This document shows positions 57,354 through 64,000 of a stretch of 64,000 bases of DNA, in pieces; the stretch's first letter is position 1; every line of letters begins with the position of its first letter. Origin of the DNA: Methylophilales bacterium LSUCC0135 (lineage in GTDB: Bacteria > Pseudomonadota > Gammaproteobacteria > Burkholderiales > Methylophilaceae); contig MCAW01000002.1 of the NCBI GenBank assembly GCA_001704575.1, forward strand, positions 1-64,000, in the 5' to 3' direction. The translations under genes were made by a program, and so were the position numbers. The notes beneath the pieces were generated by a model that worked only from the letters and a program-made list of their open reading frames with translations, was not told where the DNA came from and did not search any database.

Positions 57354-58433
57354 ATGACGACGAAACGAGAAAACCTGTTGCCGGATTACCGCATCATGCT
57401 GCTCGCAGCCGGGTTTCTACTGGTTTTTTATTTGCTGCTGCCGATCATGGGGCCATTTCTGATGGCCGCGATTATGGCCTACATCTTCAAACCGCTGGTC
57501 GATGCGTTCAGCCGCTGGCGCATCGGCATGCTGATTTTCGGCCGCACAACAGCCACATTGCTGGTCATGCTGCTGCTGGCGGGATTTGCGCTGTTGGTGT
57601 TCCTGCTCATCGTGCCCATGCTGCAAAAAGAAATTTTGCTGATCATCCAGCGTCTGCCGGATTTTGCCGTCATGCTCAAAAACCGCATCGAGCCATTGCT
57701 GATGCAATATTTCGGCGTTCCGCTTTCGATCGACGTCGCGCAATTGCAATCCATGCTCACCAAGCACTGGCAAACTGCAGGCAACTTTGCCACCCAGTTG
57801 CTGGCCGCACTTGGCAACCGTGGCTTCGCCATTATCGGCTGGTTCATCAACCTGCTGCTGGTTCCCGTGGTGCTGTTCTATATGTTGCGTGACTGGCATG
57901 GCATGGTGAACCGTATCGCTCAACTGATTCCGCGCCGCTGGTACGAAAAAACCGCGCTGATCGCCGGTGAAATTGATCAGGTGCTCGCCGAATTCCTGCG
58001 CGGCCAGCTTTCGGTCATGCTGATGATGACGCTGTTCTACGCTATCGCGTTGATGGCCATCGGTCTTGAAATGGCGCTGCCGGTTGCGCTGATTGCCGGG
58101 CTGCTGGGCTTTATTCCCTACGTCGGCGTCACCGTCGGCTTGCTGCTGGCGCTGATGGCTGCCGCGCTGCAATTCGCCAGCTTCGGCGAGATTGTGCCGG
58201 TGCTGCTGGTCTTTATCGCCGCGCAACTGCTTGAAGGCATGGTGCTGACGCCGTGGCTGGTAGGCGACCGCATCGGGCTGCATCCGGTCGTCGTCATTTT
58301 CACACTGCTTGCCGGTGGCCAATTGTTCGGTTTTGCCGGCATCCTGCTGGCGCTGCCGGTCGGCGCTGCCATCGCTGTCGGTTTGCGCCATGCCAGACAA
58401 GGCTATCTTGCCAGCGACACCTACCTGAAATAA
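57354..58433 (+). CDS. AI-2E family transporter (PerM-like)
   Basis: The 359-residue protein has about eight membrane helices and the family pattern (PVVLFYMLRDW and a C-terminal DRIGLHPVVVIFTLLAGGQLFG segment). Family members export AI-2 or exchange ions in studied cases; the role here is unknown. It is divergent from purM (70 bp) and followed by hda, a typical order. Confidence 0.9.
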   Translation: MTTKRENLLPDYRIMLLAAGFLLVFYLLLPIMGPFLMAAIMAYIFKPLVDAFSRWRIGMLIFGRTTATLLVMLLLAGFALLVFLLIVPMLQKEILLIIQRLPDFAVMLKNRIEPLLMQYFGVPLSIDVAQLQSMLTKHWQTAGNFATQLLAALGNRGFAIIGWFINLLLVPVVLFYMLRDWHGMVNRIAQLIPRRWYEKTALIAGEIDQVLAEFLRGQLSVMLMMTLFYAIALMAIGLEMALPVALIAGLLGFIPYVGVTVGLLLALMAAALQFASFGEIVPVLLVFIAAQLLEGMVLTPWLVGDRIGLHPVVVIFTLLAGGQLFGFAGILLALPVGAAIAVGLRHARQGYLASDTYLK

Positions 58434-58438
58434 GCCGT

Positions 58439-59068
58439 ATGAAACAATTGCTGTTGGATATTCAACCGGCGCCACCGCCTTCGCTGGAAAACTTCGTCGG
58501 CGGCCGCAACGCCGAAGCCCTGGACAGTCTGCGCCGTGTCGCGAGTGGGCAGTCGGAGCTGCGCTTCGTCTATCTCTGGGGCGCTGAAGGCTGCGGCAAG
58601 ACCCATCTGCTCAAATCCTGCGCAATGCTGGCGGCACGGCTCGACCTGCCGCTAACCACTGCCGATGACGTGCATTTGCTCTCTGAAGAAGCGCAGATCC
58701 AGTTATTCAACACCTTTAACCACTTGCGTGAAAATCCCGCTGCAGGCGTTCTGGTCAGTGCCGGACTCGCTGCGCCGATGCAAATGGGGCTGCGCGACGA
58801 CCTTGCCACGCGCCTCGCCTGGGGGCTGGTCTACCAGCTGCATCCGCTGACCGACGAGGAAAAAGCCTGCGCCCTGCGCAATCACGCCTCTGAGCGCGGC
58901 ATGAAACTGCCGGACGAAGTGGTGGATTACTGCCTGCGCTATCTGCGCCGCGATCTGCCCACGCTGATGGCAACGCTGGATGCGCTCGACGAGTGGTCGC
59001 TGACGTCGAAGAAACCTGTCACCGTCCCCATGTTGCGCAAACTGTTGCAACTTCCCCTGAACATTTGA
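58439..59068 (+). CDS. hda: DnaA regulatory inactivator Hda
   Basis: Hda acts with the sliding clamp to make DnaA hydrolyse ATP after initiation. From the ATG at 58439 it has 209 residues, with the N-terminal clamp-binding QLLLDI, Walker A-like GAEGCGKTH, TADDVHLL, and the DLATRLAWGLVYQL sensor region with arginine. A longer reading starts inside the upstream gene. Confidence 0.9.
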   Translation: MKQLLLDIQPAPPPSLENFVGGRNAEALDSLRRVASGQSELRFVYLWGAEGCGKTHLLKSCAMLAARLDLPLTTADDVHLLSEEAQIQLFNTFNHLRENPAAGVLVSAGLAAPMQMGLRDDLATRLAWGLVYQLHPLTDEEKACALRNHASERGMKLPDEVVDYCLRYLRRDLPTLMATLDALDEWSLTSKKPVTVPMLRKLLQLPLNI

Positions 59069-59081
59069 ATAGCCACACTGC

Positions 59082-60716
59082 ATGATCAGACTTACCGAAA
59101 TCAAACTGCCGGTCGAAAAAGCGCCTTCGCTCGTTCATCAATCCGATGAAATCAAAGCAGCCATCCTGAAAAAACTGGGGATTGCAGAGCATGATCTGCT
59201 GCATTTCGAGATTTTCAAGCGCGGGGTCGATGCCCGCAAATCGCATGCCATTCTCTACGTTTACAGCATTGACGCGGAAGTCAGGAACGAAGCCAGACTG
59301 CTGGAAAAGTTCCGCAAGGATCCGCATGTCAATCCATCGCAGGATACCCATTACAAGTTCGTTGCCACAGCACCGGCGTCACTCAAGGAACGCCCGGTCA
59401 TCGTCGGCTTCGGCCCTGCGGGCATCTTCGCCGCGCTGATTCTTGCCCAATCAGGCTTTCGGCCCATCGTGCTGGAACGCGGCAAGGCCGTGCGCGAGCG
59501 CACCAAGGATACCTGGGGGCTCTGGCGCAAATCGACACTCAACCCGGAATCCAACGTGCAATTCGGCGAAGGCGGCGCCGGTACTTTCTCTGACGGCAAG
59601 CTCTACAGCCAGATCAAGGACCCGAAACATTACGGCCGCAAGGTATTGCAGGAATTCGTCAAGGCCGGTGCGCCGGAAGAAATTCTTTACGTCAGCCATC
59701 CGCATATCGGTACCTTCAGGCTGGTCGGCATGGTGGAAGAAATGCGCAACACCATCATTCAGCTCGGCGGCGAGATCCGCTTCCAGAGCCGGGTGGAGGA
59801 TATCGAACTGGATCACGGCGAAGTCAGCGCGGTAGTGCTGCAGAACGGCGAACGCATCGCGACACGGCATCTGGTGCTGGCGGTCGGCCACAGCGCGCGC
59901 GACACCTTCGAGATGATCCACAAACGCGGCATTTACATCGAAGCAAAACCTTTTTCCATCGGCTTCCGCATCGAGCACCCGCAATCACTGATCGACCGCG
60001 CGCGCTATGGCAAAAGTTACAGCGAAGAATTGCTGACCAAGCTCGGCGCCGCCGATTACAAGCTGGTGCACCACGCCAGCAACGGACGCTCGGTCTACAG
60101 CTTCTGCATGTGTCCCGGCGGCACAGTCGTTGCCGCCACCTCGGAGCAAGGTCGCGTGGTCACCAACGGCATGAGCCAGTACTCACGCAACGAGCGCAAC
60201 GCCAACGCGGGTATCGTCGTCGGCATCACGCCGGAGGCCGATTACCCCGGCAACCCGCTGGCCGGCATGCGTTTTCAGCGTGAACTGGAATCCCGCGCCT
60301 ATGTACTGGGCGGCAGCAATTACAGCGCACCGGGGCAGCTGATCGGCGACTTTCTCGCCAACCGTCCCTCCACCGCATTCGGCGAAGTCCTGCCCTCCTA
60401 TACGCCGGGCGTGAAACTGACCAATCTCGATACCGCATTACCGGAATATGCCATCAGCGCCATACGCGAGGCCATTCCCGCTTTCGCCAGACAAATCAAT
60501 GGATTCGATCTGGCTGATGGGGTGCTGACCGGCGTCGAAACACGCACTTCGTCGCCGATCCGCATCAAGCGCGACGATATCAGCCTGCAAAGCATCAACA
60601 CACGCGGCCTTTATCCTTCTGGCGAAGGCGCAGGCTACGCCGGCGGCATTCTGTCGGCTGCCGTTGATGGAATCCGCGTGGCGGAAGCGGTTGCAGCACG
60701 CATGTCCAAGGCGTAA
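59082..60716 (+). CDS. NAD(P)/FAD-dependent oxidoreductase (COG2509)
   Basis: The 544-residue flavoprotein has an N-terminal ~95-residue domain, the FAD-binding GFGPAGIFAAL, the NVQFGEGGAGTFSDGKL motif, a CMCPGG segment, and a C-terminal GEGAGYAGGI FAD contact. The substrate of the family is unknown to me. It lies 13 bp after hda and 3 bp before the DUF3147 gene. Confidence 0.9.
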   Translation: MIRLTEIKLPVEKAPSLVHQSDEIKAAILKKLGIAEHDLLHFEIFKRGVDARKSHAILYVYSIDAEVRNEARLLEKFRKDPHVNPSQDTHYKFVATAPASLKERPVIVGFGPAGIFAALILAQSGFRPIVLERGKAVRERTKDTWGLWRKSTLNPESNVQFGEGGAGTFSDGKLYSQIKDPKHYGRKVLQEFVKAGAPEEILYVSHPHIGTFRLVGMVEEMRNTIIQLGGEIRFQSRVEDIELDHGEVSAVVLQNGERIATRHLVLAVGHSARDTFEMIHKRGIYIEAKPFSIGFRIEHPQSLIDRARYGKSYSEELLTKLGAADYKLVHHASNGRSVYSFCMCPGGTVVAATSEQGRVVTNGMSQYSRNERNANAGIVVGITPEADYPGNPLAGMRFQRELESRAYVLGGSNYSAPGQLIGDFLANRPSTAFGEVLPSYTPGVKLTNLDTALPEYAISAIREAIPAFARQINGFDLADGVLTGVETRTSSPIRIKRDDISLQSINTRGLYPSGEGAGYAGGILSAAVDGIRVAEAVAARMSKA

Positions 60717-60719
60717 ACC

Positions 60720-61070
60720 ATGAGCTGGATCGTGACCAAATATCTGCTGACTGCCGGCGTGGTCGTGCTGGTTTCCGAAATTGCCAAACGGAGCGACAAG
60801 CTGGGCGGCTTTGTTGCGGCGCTGCCGCTGGTGACGGTGCTGGCGCTGATCTGGCTGTATGTGGAAGGGCAATCCGGCGAAAAAATCGCCAATCATGCCT
60901 GGTATACCTTCTGGTACGTGATCCCGACCCTGCCGATGTTTCTGCTGTTTCCCTGGCTGCTGCCGCGCTTGGGGTTCTGGCCCACGCTGGGGAGTTGCGT
61001 AGTCGTCACCGTCTGCTGCTTCGGGCTGTTTGCCCTGCTGGTCAGACGATTCGGGATCGATCTGCTTTAG
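60720..61070 (+). CDS. DUF3147 small membrane protein
   Basis: The 116-residue protein has four predicted membrane helices and a conserved SDKLGGFVAALPLVTVLALIW stretch at residues ~27-47. It follows the flavoprotein gene with a 3-bp gap and is convergent with soxZ. The function is unknown. Confidence 0.85.
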   Translation: MSWIVTKYLLTAGVVVLVSEIAKRSDKLGGFVAALPLVTVLALIWLYVEGQSGEKIANHAWYTFWYVIPTLPMFLLFPWLLPRLGFWPTLGSCVVVTVCCFGLFALLVRRFGIDLL

Positions 61071-61082
61071 GCTGCCATCTCA

Positions 61083-61397
61083 TCAAGCGGCCGTCACCGC
61101 AATCTCGCCGGTGCCGCTTTCGCCGTTGTTGTCGTGCCAGGTGATGACAACCTTGTCACCTACCCTGGCATCGTTCAGGTAAAAAGTCAGGTACGGATTC
61201 TTGGAAATACCTGTACCCCATTGTGCCTCAAGCACTTTGCGGCCATTGAGCGTGGCCGTCACCAGCTGAATGAAATGGGCAGGCACGGTCTCATCCAGCG
61301 CGTTCTTGCGGCGGCCGGTTTCCATCGGGTGGCTGATCAGTGCCTTCACTTCGGTCACGCCCGCTTTCAGCTGGGCACGCATTTTCATGTCTCTCAT
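61083..61397 (-). CDS. soxZ: Sulfur-compound chelating protein SoxZ
   Basis: SoxZ pairs with SoxY as the periplasmic carrier of sulfur intermediates. The 104-residue protein has the SoxZ pattern ALISHPMETGRRKN and KNPYLTFYLNDARVGD. The ATG at 61397 has GAGGGT upstream; an in-frame start at 61418 lies inside soxY. No signal peptide is seen; SoxZ travels with SoxY. soxA, X, B, C and D are absent. Confidence 0.92.
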   Translation of the reverse strand: MRDMKMRAQLKAGVTEVKALISHPMETGRRKNALDETVPAHFIQLVTATLNGRKVLEAQWGTGISKNPYLTFYLNDARVGDKVVITWHDNNGESGTGEIAVTAA

Positions 61398-61407
61398 GCT
61401 TTTACCC

Positions 61408-61878
61408 TCAACACCCACTCAAAGAAACTTCGACCATTTTGGCTGCAGTGAAATAGCGGTCTCCGGCCTTCACAATCACCTGCACATTCGAGGTTTCTGC
61501 CATTTTGATGCGGGTCACGACAGACGGCTCAGCGCCATCGCTGAACATGAAATTGGCGATCAGCGGCGTCGGATTTTTCTCCACCAGAATGGCCATTGCC
61601 TCGGTGCCAGGTATACGGCTTTTTACTTCGACCTGCACCACGGCACCGTTCTCGGCAAAATCGGGCGCAACAATGTCGATCTCGCTGCTCGGCGTTTCGC
61701 CCGCCACCTGCAGGCCCTTGACCGCCTCCGGCTGCGTCGTCGCTTCGAAAGCCGCTTTGTTCCAGAGTGCGGCCAATGCGCTAACGGGCATCCACATCAG
61801 CGCGGCAACTGCGCCCAGCGCGAGCTGCAGAAAGCCGCGACGCGGCAGATGCTGCTTGCTCGAATCTTGCTCGTTCAA
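61408..61878 (-). CDS. soxY: Sulfur carrier protein SoxY
   Basis: SoxY holds sulfur intermediates on a C-terminal cysteine. The 156-residue precursor begins with a Tat signal (PRRGFLQLALG). Its chain ends VSLSGC, so the cysteine is the very last residue. The classical SoxY swinging arm is GGCGG, with two glycines after the Cys. It overlaps the bepA-like gene by 4 bp and is followed by soxZ (10 bp). Confidence 0.91.
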   Translation of the reverse strand: MNEQDSSKQHLPRRGFLQLALGAVAALMWMPVSALAALWNKAAFEATTQPEAVKGLQVAGETPSSEIDIVAPDFAENGAVVQVEVKSRIPGTEAMAILVEKNPTPLIANFMFSDGAEPSVVTRIKMAETSNVQVIVKAGDRYFTAAKMVEVSLSGC

Positions 61879-63323
61879 TTGAATAATCCTTCCTTTTTTG
61901 GTTCCAGTGCCATCTGCTTCAACTGGTTCAAACGCGCCTCGACGATGGATTGCTGATAAAAATCGCCATCGCCGGCCTTGACCGCCAAGTCCATCTGCTC
62001 AAGTGCGCTTTGCAGATTGTAGCGTCGAAAATACGCCTCGCCCTGTGCCTGATGCCTGAGCAGATTCTTGCCCTGCATGGTGTAAGCGCGCGACTTCAAT
62101 TCGTAGAAGTACGGATCGTCCGGCCATGCCGGCTGCTTGTCGCCGATCAATTTGAGAGCCTTGTCGGCCTGGCCCATTGCGAGATAATGCTCAACATATC
62201 CGTAAATCAGCGCACGATGATTGGGAAACTGCTGCAAAGCCTGAGCGAACTGCTTGCCTGCGCCTTCGACATCACGCCGGGCCACCAGCAGGTTGGCGGC
62301 CAGGGTTTCAACATAAGGATGGCGCGCTGCATTTTTGCGTAGCCACTCCACCTGTTGCGCGGTCCCTTCCAGATTGTTGTTGCGCATCATCGCCAGTGCC
62401 AGCCCGTATTGCTCTGCCGCCTCGTTGGTGTAGCGGCCTTCGCGCAGGGTTTCCTGAAAATACGTCACCGCCTGCGAGGCCGAACCATGCGCCGCGCGCA
62501 ACTTGGCGCGCACATACTGAAACTCCTGGCTGTCCGGCACCTGCCGGTAAGGCATGCTTTCGACGCGGTTACGGACATCGGTAATACGCTCAGTCGTCAA
62601 CGGGTGGGTGCGCAGAAATGAAGGCGCGCTGCCGTCAACAAAACGCGAGCTTTTCATCATGGTGTTGAAGAATTCCGGCATGCCGCGCGTATCGAAACCG
62701 GCGCTGTCGAGTATCTGCAAACCGACGCGATCGGCCTCGCGTTCGTGCTCGCGCGTGTAATCCAGCTGCTTTTGTACAGAGCCGGCAGAGGCCGCCGCCA
62801 TTGCCCCGCTACCGAGTTGCGGATTAGAGCGGGCCGCCAGCAGGGCAAGCCCCATGGTGGCCAGATTCAGCAGGTAATCCTGCTTCTGTTGCGCCATCAT
62901 GCGGGCCAGATGGCGCTGCACGACGTGACCGATTTCGTGGCCCAGCACCCCGGCCAGTTCCGACTCATTATTGGCGGCCAGAATCAGGCCGGTATGCACG
63001 CCGACAACGCCACCGGGCATGGCAAAGGCATTGATGGTGTTATCCTGCACGACAAAGAAATTGAACTGCTGACGCTTGTCCGGCCCGTGCGACACCAGGC
63101 GATAACCGAGGTTGTGAATATAATCGTTGATCTCGACATCGCGCGAAACCTGATTGCTGCGCATCACATCGCGCATGATCTGATTGGCGATCATTTGCTC
63201 CTGCAAGGGCGAAAGTACGGTAGCCGATACGTCGCCGAGATCGGGCAGCTCGTTGGCGCTCGCCGCCGGCAGCACCGCAAGCAGCATAAGCGCGCTTAAC
63301 AACATGACATAAACAAGTTTCAT
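61875..63323 (-). CDS. M48 metalloprotease with TPR repeats (BepA-like)
   Basis: BepA-type enzymes maintain outer-membrane assembly in the periplasm. The 482-residue precursor has a Sec signal (cleavage near ASANE), the zinc site HEIGH in a [12 protein letters not shown] helix, a third-ligand region [11 protein letters not shown], and TPR repeats from about residue 290. Its start is 72 bp from divergent moaC. Confidence 0.92.
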   Translation of the reverse strand: MKLVYVMLLSALMLLAVLPAASANELPDLGDVSATVLSPLQEQMIANQIMRDVMRSNQVSRDVEINDYIHNLGYRLVSHGPDKRQQFNFFVVQDNTINAFAMPGGVVGVHTGLILAANNESELAGVLGHEIGHVVQRHLARMMAQQKQDYLLNLATMGLALLAARSNPQLGSGAMAAASAGSVQKQLDYTREHEREADRVGLQILDSAGFDTRGMPEFFNTMMKSSRFVDGSAPSFLRTHPLTTERITDVRNRVESMPYRQVPDSQEFQYVRAKLRAAHGSASQAVTYFQETLREGRYTNEAAEQYGLALAMMRNNNLEGTAQQVEWLRKNAARHPYVETLAANLLVARRDVEGAGKQFAQALQQFPNHRALIYGYVEHYLAMGQADKALKLIGDKQPAWPDDPYFYELKSRAYTMQGKNLLRHQAQGEAYFRRYNLQSALEQMDLAVKAGDGDFYQQSIVEARLNQLKQMALEPKKEGLFN

Positions 63324-63395
63324 CGTTGGTATGATAGCGGTATTCAGGTATCAGTTCACTTCAGCAATCGAGGAGTCCCGCACCCGGGGTCTGTC

Positions 63396-63881
63396 ATGAG
63401 TCAGCTCACACATTTCGATAACAGCGGTCAGGCGCACATGGTTGACGTCGGCGAGAAAAATGAAACGCGGCGCATTGCAGTCGCGGCCGGCAGCATCCAG
63501 ATGAAGCGCGCCACATTGGACCTCATCATGCATGGCGAAGCAAAAAAAGGCGACGTGCTCGGTATTGCAAGAATCGCCGCGATTCAGGGCTCGAAACGCA
63601 CTTCCGATCTTATTCCGCTGTGCCACCCAATCGCGCTGACCAGGGTAGGCGTTGAATTTGAAATCGACGAAAAGAGCAACACCGTGCACTGCACCGTTAC
63701 CGCCGAAACGGTGGGACGCACCGGCGTCGAAATGGAGGCGCTGACGGCTGTCAGCATCGCCCTACTGACGATTTATGACATGTGTAAAGCCGTCGACCGC
63801 GGCATGACGATCAGTAATATCCACCTGCTAGAAAAACAGGGCGGTAAATCCGGCAGCTGGAAAGCGGAGAATAGCCACTAG
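63396..63881 (+). CDS. moaC: Cyclic pyranopterin monophosphate synthase
   Basis: MoaC forms cPMP, the first stable intermediate of molybdenum cofactor synthesis. The 161-residue protein has [10 protein letters not shown] and the conserved [11 protein letters not shown] and [10 protein letters not shown] segments. No other moa gene is adjacent in this window, and no Moco riboswitch was recognised in the 72 bases upstream. Confidence 0.95.
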   Translation: MSQLTHFDNSGQAHMVDVGEKNETRRIAVAAGSIQMKRATLDLIMHGEAKKGDVLGIARIAAIQGSKRTSDLIPLCHPIALTRVGVEFEIDEKSNTVHCTVTAETVGRTGVEMEALTAVSIALLTIYDMCKAVDRGMTISNIHLLEKQGGKSGSWKAENSH

Positions 63882-63947
63882 CAAAAGCAACAGGATGAAG
63901 AGATAAAAGCGGGTTTGCCCTGAATTGGTCCTTTTCACGGGGCTTAA

Positions 63948-64000
63948 ATGGCTACGTTCAGATACAGGAATGGTAAGTCGCAAGCACGCGTTCAACGAAC
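63948..64000 (+). CDS. Probable tyrosine recombinase (integrase), first 17 codons
   Basis: The last bases encode MATFRYRNGKSQARVQR before the window ends. This matches the Arm-DNA-binding start of phage-type integrases (from memory, MATFRKRNGKWQARV-like). An ACGGGG lies upstream. If right, a mobile element or island starts after moaC. The evidence is short, so this is tentative. Confidence 0.55.
   Translation, partial: MATFRYRNGKSQARVQR

Noticed and set aside
57417-58475. 352-codon minus-strand frame, Gln/His/Asp-rich, opposite the AI-2E gene
   Set aside because: The composition is the mirror of a membrane-protein gene with many Leu and Val codons, not a real coding signal.
63324-63395. Possible molybdenum cofactor riboswitch upstream of moaC
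   Set aside because: The 72-bp gap is too short for the known element and shows no matching stems.

Overview
The window is ordinary, gene-dense chromosome from a betaproteobacterium. The best placement is a methylotroph of the Methylophilaceae type. The main clue is a 3-hexulose-6-phosphate synthase gene (hps, ribulose monophosphate cycle) sitting inside the histidine gene cluster. Its protein closely resembles, from memory, the enzyme of obligate methylotrophs. The rest of the gene order (tRNA-tuf, sspAB-petABC, tat-his-murA-mla, pilSR-ampD, purM-perM-hda) also fits a betaproteobacterium. About 75 protein genes and four tRNA genes can be supported, and no gene-free stretch exceeds 300 bases. 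The taxon is an inference; no database was searched.

Layout: 1-910 holds the 5' end of tuf (EF-Tu), preceded in transcription order by tRNA-Thr(TGT), tRNA-Tyr, tRNA-Gly and tRNA-Thr(GGT). The first 120 bases are a perfect 60-bp tandem duplication inside tuf and look like an assembly or file artefact. 899-4672 holds sspB/sspA and the cytochrome bc1 operon petABC. 4802-8404 holds a Nif3-family gene, a DegS/DegQ-type protease, tatABC and hinT. 8419-17222 holds hisE, I, F, A, H, B, then hps, then hisC, D, G and murA. 17223-22608 holds grxD, ibaG, an ABC-2 exporter pair and mlaBCDEF. From mlaF to tatC every gene runs leftward with short gaps, except around hps, which has its own upstream gap and a strong terminator.

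22704-31843 holds an isolated type IV pilin-like gene, the cytochrome c maturation pair ccsB/resB, cytochrome c4, engB, trmB, a MidA-type methyltransferase, a pteridine reductase and ttcA. 31969-40868 holds topA, a PBP7-type endopeptidase, gcvH, an unknown gene beside holC, pepA and the LPS-export permease genes lptFG. 40870-42799 is an ECF sigma factor cluster (sigma, DUF3619, DUF3106, RDD). 42968-51606 holds a small zinc-ribbon-like membrane protein, pilSR, ampD, a two-gene RND efflux system and an unknown Cys-containing membrane protein. 51626-63881 holds a dicarboxylate symporter, an RsmB/NOP methyltransferase, two DUF3108 proteins, purM, perM, hda, a COG2509 flavoprotein, a DUF3147 protein, soxZ/soxY without other sox genes, a BepA-like protease and moaC. 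The last 53 bases look like the start of a tyrosine recombinase (integrase), so a mobile element may begin at the right edge.

The genes work together in several ways. TatABC would export two proteins encoded here, the Rieske protein and SoxY, both with twin-arginine signals. CcsB/ResB would attach haem to cytochrome c1 and c4. Mla and LptFG maintain the outer membrane. MurA, AmpD, the PBP7-like enzyme and BepA act in wall and envelope upkeep. I found no CRISPR array, rRNA, insertion sequence or clear defence system. The points most worth a second look are the 17-residue Gly-linked amphipathic tail on HPS, the terminator-bounded hps inside the his cluster, the orphan SoxYZ, the unknown Cys-rich membrane protein, the ECF cluster and the edge integrase.
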